Source of the DNA: Melioribacter sp.
GTDB lineage: Bacteria > Bacteroidota > Ignavibacteria > Ignavibacteriales > Melioribacteraceae
NCBI GenBank assembly: GCA_016841125.1
Contig: JAENZU010000234.1
Location: 1-6,092, forward strand
Direction of reading: 5' to 3'
DNA: 6,092 nucleotides
Within the stretch, counting starts at the first letter, position 1; each line of letters opens with the position of its first letter. Positions 1 through 6,092 of the stretch are shown one piece after another. Position numbers and translations under genes: made by a program. The notes under the pieces are model-generated. The model worked only from the letters and a program-made list of their open reading frames with translations. It was not told where the DNA came from and ran no database searches.

Positions 1-1050
1 CAAATCCGCCAGCAATATTCCGATTACCAAAGCAATTAGAGTTAGTAATAAAGTCTCAGATAAAAATTGAGTAATGAGTGTTTTTCTGTCGGCGCCGATT
101 ACCTTTCTTATTCCAACTTCTTTAGCTCTGCGACTGTAGTATGCCGTTGTTAAGTTTATAAAATTTATTGATGCGATTAAGAGTATTAAAATTCCTACTG
201 CAGAGAAAACATAAATATTTGTCATTATTCCAGCAGTGTATTCCAAGTGAATATCTTTTAAGGGCTGTAAATAGGCATCGTATTTTACATTTATTTGAGC
301 AAGGTTCTCATTAATATATTTCCACATAAAATCCGGCAGCTTTGCTTCCAGGCTTTTGGGATCCGTGTTCTCCTTAAGTTTCACATACGTGAGATATTGA
401 TTACCCCCCTGCCAATCCATATAATTATTCGGATTTGTATAAAGTGTGGCAAACGAAATTAGTGCATTGAATTGTATCGTTGAATTCTGCGGCGGCGCTT
501 CTACTATTCCCGAAACATTATAATCGTGCGACCCGTTGATATTTATAGTTTCCCCTAACGGATTGACATCACCAAAAAGTTTATGCGCCGTTTCTTCAGT
601 TAATACAATTGAATACGGATTTGATAGTGATTTGTTTTTGTCACCGGCTACCACTTTGAATGAGAAGAAATTTAAAAATGTTGAGTCGGCATAAATTATA
701 TCCCTCACTTTAATCGGTTTGCTATCCGCAGTTAGATAACTTGATCGATTTGTGTTGAAGCGTGTATAACTGCCTACTTCCGGAAAATCTTGCTGCATCG
801 CCGGACCAATTGGCGCGGTAAAAATTGGGGATTCACTTTCTAATTTTCCTTCATGAAATGTTTTTATACCAACTCTATATATCCGGTTGCCCTCTTCATG
901 AAAGTTATCGAAACTATATTCGAAACTTAAATAGAGCATGATCAATATTACCGCGCCGATACTAAAAGCCAATCCGAATATATTGATGAAAGCGTAGGTT
1001 TTGTTCCTAAGCAAATTCCTAATGGCGATATTAAAATAATTTTTAAGCAT
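1..1050 (-). CDS. MacB/FtsX-like ABC transporter permease (permease A), N-terminal 350 residues, cut by the window edge
   Basis: By hand translation the frame is open from the ATG at 1050 to base 1 with no stop (350 codons), so this is the N-terminal part of a larger inner-membrane permease. TM1 is at about residues 20-42. A MacB-type periplasmic core follows (about 45-270), with NPYSIVLTEETAHKLFG at 144-160 and LKDIHLE at 264-270. TM2 is at about 278-300, then the cytoplasmic coupling segment RRAKEVGIRKVIGA at 307-320, then TM3, which is cut at the edge. Relatives are about 790 residues long, so more than half is probably missing, because of the window and not because of damage. Two ATGs are adjacent (1053 and 1050). 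I chose 1050 because MLKNYF then aligns with the starts of the two complete paralogues. No well-spaced Shine-Dalgarno is seen; a run of six G (minus strand, 1054-1059) abuts the start. Of the first 60 residues, 27 match permease C without gaps. The family assignment is firm; the substrate is unknown. Confidence 0.93.
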   Translation of the reverse strand, partial: MLKNYFNIAIRNLLRNKTYAFINIFGLAFSIGAVILIMLYLSFEYSFDNFHEEGNRIYRVGIKTFHEGKLESESPIFTAPIGPAMQQDFPEVGSYTRFNTNRSSYLTADSKPIKVRDIIYADSTFLNFFSFKVVAGDKNKSLSNPYSIVLTEETAHKLFGDVNPLGETININGSHDYNVSGIVEAPPQNSTIQFNALISFATLYTNPNNYMDWQGGNQYLTYVKLKENTDPKSLEAKLPDFMWKYINENLAQINVKYDAYLQPLKDIHLEYTAGIMTNIYVFSAVGILILLIASINFINLTTAYYSRRAKEVGIRKVIGADRKTLITQFLSETLLLTLIALVIGILLADL

Positions 1051-1066
1051 CATCCCCCCGGTGACG

Positions 1067-1189
1067 TTATTGTTCCAGCCAGCCGTCTTTGAGATTTATA
1101 ATTTCATTTCTGTATTCAGAATTTTCAATTGAATGCATAACTTGAATTATTATTATCTCTTCATTATTTAATTTATTCAACAATTTCAT
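1067..1189 (-). CDS. Small hypothetical ORF, 40 aa, between permeases B and A
   Basis: An ATG at 1189 opens a 40-codon frame ending in TAA at 1069-1067. It starts MKLLNKLNNEEIIII and ends INLKDGWLEQ. It begins 2 nt after the stop of permease B and ends 13-16 nt before the start of permease A, so it fills almost all of the only sizeable gap in the window. That spacing would allow translational coupling with both neighbours. The peptide is polar and rich in Asn, Glu and Ile, has no Cys, no clear signal peptide and no convincing membrane segment (the only hydrophobic run is IIII). I do not recognise a family. The sequence upstream of the ATG offers only a weak GAG, about 12 nt away and inside the end of permease B. 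It could be a real small protein, a leader peptide that couples translation of A, the remnant of a lost gene, or a chance frame in DNA of about 24% GC. The frame is not continuous with that of permease A. Confidence 0.4.
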   Translation of the reverse strand: MKLLNKLNNEEIIIIQVMHSIENSEYRNEIINLKDGWLEQ

Positions 1190-1191
1190 AA

Positions 1192-3573
1192 TTATTCATT
1201 TCTCAGATTATCAACAGGATTAATTGAAGCAACTTTTTTGGTTTGCCAATAAATAACCGAACCGCCAAACAAGAATAAAATAGATACAGAAATAAAAATT
1301 TCCGCAAAGCCGATGCCTACGTACTGGAATTGCATTTGAGAAAGTGTAAAATCAAATAACAAATATGAAATTGGGACACCAATTACTGTCGCTATAAGAA
1401 GCAGAGTTGCAAAGCTCTTGCTCAACAACCATATCAAGTTACCTTCCGAAGCCCCTAAAATTTTTCTGATCCCAATCTCTTTAATACGATTTCGAGTAGT
1501 AAACACAACCATTCCCAATAATCCCAAACAAGATATTACTATAACAAGCAGTCCCTGAAAGGCTAATACTTTTATAGCTATTTCATACATATCAAATGCT
1601 TCTTCTAAATAGTGCTCCAAAAATTTTGCCTCGAATGGTGTTGAGCTTGCACTATTCCAAACTTGCTCAAGATTTTTTCGGCTCTCTGAAATATCATCAA
1701 ATTCAAGCGAAAGAAATGCATACCTGTATTTATCCGGATCGAACCGAATCAAAAGCGGTTTGATTTCTTTTTCCATTGGAGTAATATTAAAATCTTCAAC
1801 AACACCAATTATAGTAGCGGTTTTGCCTTCACTTGTTAAAATTTTGTCTTTCTCATTTCCATCAGAATTGAATCGGTTAAATTCTTTTTCGAACTGTCTA
1901 TTTACCAAAACAAACTCGTTGAGCTTTGGCGAATTAGTATTAAAACCGCTCCCCTTAAGCAGATCTATTCCGAAGTTTTCCAAATAATTTTCATCAATAA
2001 ATATTTCCTGCACCTTTATCGAATCATTATTTTCAAAACTCTTAACTATGGTCTCCGAACCTCCCCAATTGCCGGGGATGGTTGACGAGAACGAAACGGA
2101 TTGAACTCCCGATTGATTTTTAAACTCGTGCTCTAAAATATTATAGCTTACATCGGCTAACGGGGTAACTAAAATGTTTTTTTTATTGAACCCCATTTCA
2201 AAATTTAGCGCATGCTTATATTGTTTCATAAAAGCAAAAATGCCAATTAAGAATCCGATCGAAAGTGCAAACTGAATTACAACTAATGCTTTTCGCAAAT
2301 TAAGTGCACCGAATGAACCCGGTTTGACTTTTGAGGCGAGAGACTCTAACGGCTTCTGTCTGGAAAAATATATTGCCGGAATTATACCAGCAATGAGTGA
2401 AGTGATAACCGCAAGTAATATAGCCAAGAAATAACTGGTAAATGTAATATCAATAATTTTAAGACGTGATGCCGGAGCCAGCATCATTAAAAATTCATCT
2501 TTAATAAATTCGACGATCAACAAAGAACCGAGTGAGGCGATTATAGAAAGTATGAATGTTTCAGCGATGAACTGTGCAGCTATCTGTTTTTTGCTGCCGC
2601 CTAAAATTTTTCTAATTCCAATTTCTCTGCCTCTGTCAAGTGAACGCGCAATAGATAAATTTATATAGTTAAAACAGGCAGGGAATAATATCAATAAAGT
2701 TATACTTAGGAATATCATTGAATCGAGCAGCGGGTATGAAGGACCTATCGTCATCGCCATTTGTTTTCCCATCACAATATCGTCGATATTCTGTAGATCA
2801 AATGACAACGAAATATTTTCGTTTTGCGGAATTATATCATCCGCAATTGCATCCAATTGATTTTTAACGGAAGCAATACCTTTTTCATTCTTGATTAAGA
2901 GATAAACATACTCGGGGTTTTTCAAATCCCAATTCCAACTTTCATTTTTTAAAAACCCTTTATTTTTCAAAGAAGAAATAGTGGAATATGAACCAAGAGT
3001 TTCGAAGGATAAATGCGAGTTGCCGGCTGGTTCTTTAATAATACCGCTAACGGTGAAATCACCAAATTTTGTATTTATTGTTTCTCCAAATGCATTTTTC
3101 TTTCCAAATATTTTATGAGCAGCTTTTTCGGTAAGTACAATATTGTATGGATCTGTTAAAGCAGTTTTAGGATTACCTGAAAGAAACTTATAATTAAAGA
3201 CACTGAAAAAATTTGAATCTGCAAAGTACCCGCTTAATGATATTTCCTTTTTTGTATAAGTTACGTCACCGCTGAAACCACTGTTGATTCTTGTAACTTT
3301 TTCAATCGATTGGTTAGCCTCTAAAACGTTTGCGATTTCCGGAAAAGTAATTGCCCAAAATATTCTTCCATCCGGATTTGATTCTTCTGTGTAAACTCTG
3401 TAAATGTTGTCTTTGTTTTTTTGAAAGTCATCAAATTTGACAACATTCTCAAAAACTACCAGAATCAACAATGTTACTGACATTCCGATAGATAAGCCAA
3501 CTATATTAAGAAGAGAAAACAACTTGTGTTTGGATAAATTTCTAAATCCGGTTTTGAAATAATTTTTTAACAT
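1192..3573 (-). CDS. MacB/FtsX-like ABC transporter permease with two FtsX domains (permease B), 793 aa, complete
   Basis: Integral inner-membrane permease of the MacB/FtsX/LolC superfamily, which couples ATP hydrolysis by a separate cytoplasmic ATPase to work in the periplasm. Visible order: TM1 about 18-42; first MacB-type periplasmic core about 45-280; TM2 about 285-307; coupling motif REIGIRKILGGS at 316-327; TM3 about 336-358; TM4 about 380-404; TM5 about 426-448; second periplasmic core about 455-655; TM6 about 668-692; second coupling motif KEIGIRKILGAS at 698-709; TM7 about 719-741; TM8 about 755-776; tail NPVDNLRNE. Length and architecture match the double-FtsX permeases of Bacteroidota and relatives. 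The start is supported by AGAAAGG 8 nt upstream and by the MLKNYFK start shared with its paralogues. It lies 48 nt after permease C and 2 nt before the 40-aa ORF. It is the least typical of the set: where A and C carry LKDIHL before TM2 it has NIDDIVMG (262-269). No frameshift or internal stop is seen. The substrate and the partner ATPase cannot be told from the window. Confidence 0.96.
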   Translation of the reverse strand: MLKNYFKTGFRNLSKHKLFSLLNIVGLSIGMSVTLLILVVFENVVKFDDFQKNKDNIYRVYTEESNPDGRIFWAITFPEIANVLEANQSIEKVTRINSGFSGDVTYTKKEISLSGYFADSNFFSVFNYKFLSGNPKTALTDPYNIVLTEKAAHKIFGKKNAFGETINTKFGDFTVSGIIKEPAGNSHLSFETLGSYSTISSLKNKGFLKNESWNWDLKNPEYVYLLIKNEKGIASVKNQLDAIADDIIPQNENISLSFDLQNIDDIVMGKQMAMTIGPSYPLLDSMIFLSITLLILFPACFNYINLSIARSLDRGREIGIRKILGGSKKQIAAQFIAETFILSIIASLGSLLIVEFIKDEFLMMLAPASRLKIIDITFTSYFLAILLAVITSLIAGIIPAIYFSRQKPLESLASKVKPGSFGALNLRKALVVIQFALSIGFLIGIFAFMKQYKHALNFEMGFNKKNILVTPLADVSYNILEHEFKNQSGVQSVSFSSTIPGNWGGSETIVKSFENNDSIKVQEIFIDENYLENFGIDLLKGSGFNTNSPKLNEFVLVNRQFEKEFNRFNSDGNEKDKILTSEGKTATIIGVVEDFNITPMEKEIKPLLIRFDPDKYRYAFLSLEFDDISESRKNLEQVWNSASSTPFEAKFLEHYLEEAFDMYEIAIKVLAFQGLLVIVISCLGLLGMVVFTTRNRIKEIGIRKILGASEGNLIWLLSKSFATLLLIATVIGVPISYLLFDFTLSQMQFQYVGIGFAEIFISVSILFLFGGSVIYWQTKKVASINPVDNLRNE

Positions 3574-3581
3574 TTATAAGA

Positions 3582-3588
3582 CCTTTCT
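3582..3588 (-). promoter_or_regulatory. Ribosome binding site of permease B
   Basis: On the minus strand AGAAAGG is followed by 8 nt and the ATG at 3573-3571. This good Shine-Dalgarno fixes the start of permease B. It lies in the 48-nt gap after permease C (3574-3621), where I see neither a TAnnTTTG-type Bacteroidota -7 element nor a terminator hairpin. The gap therefore looks like an intra-operon spacer with its own translation start. Confidence 0.75.
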
Positions 3589-3621
3589 AACTTCAGTTAT
3601 TGTTATTCGATGAATGTGTAC

Positions 3622-5982
3622 TTACTCATTCTTCAAACTATCAACTGGATTTGCAAGAGCTGCTTTTACTGATTGAAAACTAACGGTTACTAGAGCAATA
3701 AGGAGAGCAATAAATCCTCCCATAAGAAAAAGCCAATAATTCATTTCAATATGATATGCAAAGTTTTGAAGCCATTTGCTAATACCATAAAAAGCAATTG
3801 GCCACGCAATAATATTTGCAATCAACACCCATTTTGTAAAATCTTTGACTAATAAAATTAAGATACGAGGAGTGGAAGCACCGAGAACTTTTCTAATTCC
3901 TATCTCTTTTGTACGGCTTTTCATCGTAAATATTGCAAGTCCCAAAAGCCCCATGGATGAGATAAATATTGAAAGGAATGTTAAATATCCCATTAGTTGA
4001 AATGTGTTTTTATCACTTTGGTAGAGATTTTCAAGTTTATCATCCAAGAAATGAAATTCAAATATTTCATCCGGATAAAAATTGCTGCAAATAGCTTGTA
4101 GTTTATTAATTGTGGTTTCTGCGTTTGAAGGATTTACTTTTACAATTAATCGAGAGCATTCGCTATAATCAATTAAAAAAGCTGTTGGACGTACGCGCCC
4201 ATACAGCGATTCAAAATTTATATCGTCTGTAACACCAACAATTGTCCTGTTGGATTTAGGCCAGTCACATTTAATGGATTGTCCAATAGGATTACCCTTA
4301 AGCATTAATTCCTTTACGGCAGATTCGTTTAGTATTATTGCATTATCTATATCAGTTGTAAGCTGGGTTGAAAAAACACGTCCCTTCACAGGTTCAATTC
4401 CAAGCGTCTCGAAATAATCTTGATGTACATGAATAAGTGCTATTGAAGTTGGTTTAGCTTCTCCTTCTGGTATTAAATTTCCGAAGTTAGTGGTAGTATT
4501 TGAAGGAACACGTGAACCGGAAGAAACGCTTGCAACAATAGATTCTTTAAGAAGTGCCGCTTTTAGAGCATTGTATTTTTCAACATTATCAAATGAATTA
4601 TTTAGCTTTGATACTAGTACTAATTCTTTGTCAAACCCTAACTTCTTATTCTGAAGATAATCGATTTGACTAAACATAAAAAGTGCAGAACAGATTAAAA
4701 CAATTACTATTGTGAACTGAACTCCAACAAGTAGTGTTCTAAAATTAATTTTTGATTTACTAGTGAAAGAATTTGCCTTAAGTGTTTGTATTGGTTCAAG
4801 CTTAGACAGAAAAAATGCCGGGTAAAATCCAGCAATAAAACTTGTTCCAACAAGAAAAACCAAAACGCCCACAATGTTTTTTAGTGTAATTAATGCGGTG
4901 AAAGAGAGAACTTTTCCTGTGAGGGTTTCAAAAATTGGCAAGCTCAATTGCACAAAAACAAGTGATATAATAAACGCGATAAATAGGACCAAAAATGATT
5001 CCCCTACAAATTGGAAAGCAAGTTGATTTCGTGTGGCACCAATTACTTTTTTAATTCCAATTTCTTTCATTCGAGTTGTAGCGTTGGCTGTTAGAAGATT
5101 TATATAATTGACGCAAGCTATTAACAATATAAGAATCCCAATTGCTGAAAATATCAACACATATGTGATGCTGTTCTGTGGTTGGATATCATTTTTTATA
5201 TGTGCAGAATGGAGGTGAATATCTTTCAAACTTTGTAATGAATATTTTGGGAAGTTGGGATTATACGATTTGTAAAAAGGTTGAATTAAATTTTCGCATT
5301 TTTCCTCAAAAGTGGATTTTGAGAAACCTTCTTGTAGTTCGAAATAAACTAGAAAATTTTGCCATCCCCAATTTTCCATTAAAGAACCAAAAACTTTATC
5401 TGCACCAGAAAGTGTTAAAATTATATCATATCGAAAATGGGAGTTTTGAGGCATATCTTTCATTACTCCTGTAATTGTATAGTCGTTCTCGCCACCCAAT
5501 TTTAATACTTTTCCAATGGGGTTTTCATCAGCAAAATATTTTCGAGCTAATGTTTCGGAAATCACAGTTGTAAAAGGTTTATCTAATGCTGTTTCCTTAT
5601 CTCCAGAGACAAACTGAAATGAAAACAATCGGAATATTGCGGGGTCAGCAAAAGGTATGTTTTTTTCTTTAAATTTTTCATTACCATATTCAATAATTTC
5701 ACTGTCCATTGGAAAAATTCGCACAAAATCTTTTATTTCAGGTAAATTGTCTGCTAATTCTTTTGCAACTTGTGGCGCATGATATGCGTGTTCAGGTTGA
5801 GTTAACCTGTAAATATTATCAGCATTTTTGTTAAACTGATCATAACTTAACTCGTTCTGAACGTACAATAAAAGTAGTGCACATACTGCTAATCCAAGTG
5901 CAAGACCAAATACACTTATGAATGTGTATGCTTTGTTTTTCTTAAGATTACGATAGGCAACTTTAAAATAATTTTTAAACAT
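3622..5982 (-). CDS. MacB/FtsX-like ABC transporter permease with two FtsX domains (permease C), 786 aa, complete
   Basis: Inner-membrane permease of the same superfamily and architecture as permease B: TM1 about 19-41; first MacB-type periplasmic core about 45-265, with FTTVISETLARKYFADENPIG at its centre (137-157) and LKDIHLHS at 252-259; TM2 about 273-297; coupling motif KEIGIKKVIGAT at 306-317; TM3 about 328-350; TM4 about 366-392; TM5 about 416-438; second periplasmic core about 445-655; TM6 about 662-686; coupling motif KEIGIRKVLGAS at 692-703; TM7 about 716-736; TM8 about 748-770; tail NPVDSLKNE. The start is supported by AGGGA 6 nt upstream of the ATG and by MFKNYFKVAYRNL, which aligns with the other paralogues. 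The stop TAA lies 48 nt before permease B, and the start lies 20 nt after the end of permease D. Its last 29 residues match D at 17 positions without gaps, against 10 between D and B, so C and D look like the more recently related pair. No catalytic residues are expected in a permease. The transported or displaced substrate is unknown. Confidence 0.96.
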   Translation of the reverse strand: MFKNYFKVAYRNLKKNKAYTFISVFGLALGLAVCALLLLYVQNELSYDQFNKNADNIYRLTQPEHAYHAPQVAKELADNLPEIKDFVRIFPMDSEIIEYGNEKFKEKNIPFADPAIFRLFSFQFVSGDKETALDKPFTTVISETLARKYFADENPIGKVLKLGGENDYTITGVMKDMPQNSHFRYDIILTLSGADKVFGSLMENWGWQNFLVYFELQEGFSKSTFEEKCENLIQPFYKSYNPNFPKYSLQSLKDIHLHSAHIKNDIQPQNSITYVLIFSAIGILILLIACVNYINLLTANATTRMKEIGIKKVIGATRNQLAFQFVGESFLVLFIAFIISLVFVQLSLPIFETLTGKVLSFTALITLKNIVGVLVFLVGTSFIAGFYPAFFLSKLEPIQTLKANSFTSKSKINFRTLLVGVQFTIVIVLICSALFMFSQIDYLQNKKLGFDKELVLVSKLNNSFDNVEKYNALKAALLKESIVASVSSGSRVPSNTTTNFGNLIPEGEAKPTSIALIHVHQDYFETLGIEPVKGRVFSTQLTTDIDNAIILNESAVKELMLKGNPIGQSIKCDWPKSNRTIVGVTDDINFESLYGRVRPTAFLIDYSECSRLIVKVNPSNAETTINKLQAICSNFYPDEIFEFHFLDDKLENLYQSDKNTFQLMGYLTFLSIFISSMGLLGLAIFTMKSRTKEIGIRKVLGASTPRILILLVKDFTKWVLIANIIAWPIAFYGISKWLQNFAYHIEMNYWLFLMGGFIALLIALVTVSFQSVKAALANPVDSLKNE

Positions 5983-5988
5983 AATTTT

Positions 5989-5993
5989 TCCCT
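5989..5993 (-). promoter_or_regulatory. Ribosome binding site of permease C
   Basis: AGGGA on the minus strand, followed by AAAATT and the ATG at 5982-5980, is a well-placed Shine-Dalgarno. It sits in the 20-nt spacer (5983-6002) after the stop of permease D. That spacer is too short for an independent promoter and supports co-transcription of D and C. Confidence 0.75.
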
Positions 5994-6002
5994 ATTAGTA
6001 TT

Positions 6003-6092
6003 TTATTCATTTCTTAACGAATCAATGGGATTTGAATAAGCTGCCTTAAGTGCATGATAACTAACTGTTGTAACTGCAATTGCTAAAGAAAT
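6003..6092 (-). CDS. MacB/FtsX-like ABC transporter permease (permease D), C-terminal 29 residues, cut by the window edge
   Basis: Hand translation from the right edge gives 29 in-frame codons and a TAA at 6005-6003. The peptide contains a hydrophobic stretch (ISLAIAVTTVSY, the end of the last membrane helix), then HALKAAYSNPIDSLRNE. The ending has the same pattern as permeases B (NPVDNLRNE) and C (NPVDSLKNE), which makes this the C-terminus of a fourth paralogue whose main part is outside the window. It is closer to C (17 of 29 identical) than to B (10 of 29). It ends 20 nt before permease C on the same strand. The reading frame at the edge is unambiguous because the tail motif is recognisable; nothing can be said about the rest of the protein. 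Confidence 0.88.
   Translation of the reverse strand: MSLAIAVTTVSYHALKAAYSNPIDSLRNE

Noticed and set aside
404..409. Run of six C (six G on the coding strand) inside permease A as a possible phase-variation tract
   Set aside because: It encodes part of WQGGN in an otherwise normal frame, and six bases is short for a slippage tract. Nothing else suggests phase variation.
1054..1191. Possible terminator or structured RNA between permeases B and A
   Set aside because: The only symmetry seen is a short TCAATTGA palindrome and a small direct repeat (CCAGCCAGCC). There is no stem-loop of useful length, and most of the gap is an open reading frame.
1760..1987. Plus-strand open frame of 75 codons
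   Set aside because: It lies wholly antisense inside the second periplasmic core of permease B, whose coding sequence is strongly supported. It shows no recognisable domain and reads as a mirror of the coding strand.
3574..3621. Possible promoter or terminator between permeases C and B
   Set aside because: The 48-nt gap has a clear ribosome site but no inverted repeat with a T run and no TAnnTTTG-type element, so an internal operon spacer is the simpler reading.
5178..5474. Plus-strand open frame of 98 codons
   Set aside because: It lies wholly antisense inside the first periplasmic core of permease C. Its translation has no family features, and the permease frame explains the sequence.

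Overview
The window is an AT-rich stretch (hand-sampled rows run from about 27 to 48% GC) from what looks like a member of the Bacteroidota/Ignavibacteriota/Chlorobiota group. This rests on the protein type: very large (about 790 residue) double-FtsX, MacB-like ABC transporter permeases that begin M(L/F)KNYF..(A/G)xRNL, end in a conserved NP(V/I)D(S/N)L(R/K)NE tail, and occur in tandem paralogous runs, which is characteristic of those phyla. The genus cannot be told from the sequence.

Layout: everything is on the minus strand and transcription runs from right to left. In transcription order: (D) the last 29 codons of a permease, 6092..6003, whose 5' part lies beyond the right edge; a 20-nt gap with a good Shine-Dalgarno; (C) a complete 786-aa permease, 5982..3622; a 48-nt gap with a good Shine-Dalgarno; (B) a complete 793-aa permease, 3573..1192; a 2-nt gap; a 40-codon small ORF, 1189..1067; a 13- to 16-nt gap; (A) a permease starting at 1050 (or 1053) whose reading frame stays open to base 1, so its C-terminal half is off the left edge. 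Coding density is close to complete. I see no promoter, terminator, RNA gene, mobile element or CRISPR array, so the window reads as the inside of one operon.

How the genes work together: each complete permease chain is two MacB/FtsX-type units in a row (TM1, periplasmic core, TM2-4, then TM5, second periplasmic core, TM6-8), with one EIGI(R/K)K coupling motif per half. In the MacB/LolCDE superfamily such permeases pair with a cytoplasmic ATPase and use ATP for mechanical work across the periplasm (efflux, lipoprotein release or stress signalling) rather than for ordinary transmembrane import. No ATPase, membrane-fusion protein, outer-membrane channel or regulator lies in the window, so the substrate cannot be assigned.

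The locus belongs to a recognised family and I do not see clear evidence of a new system. The points that deserve a second look are the uncharacterised 40-aa ORF packed between permeases B and A, the four-paralogue arrangement without an ATPase in view, and the divergence of permease B from its neighbours.
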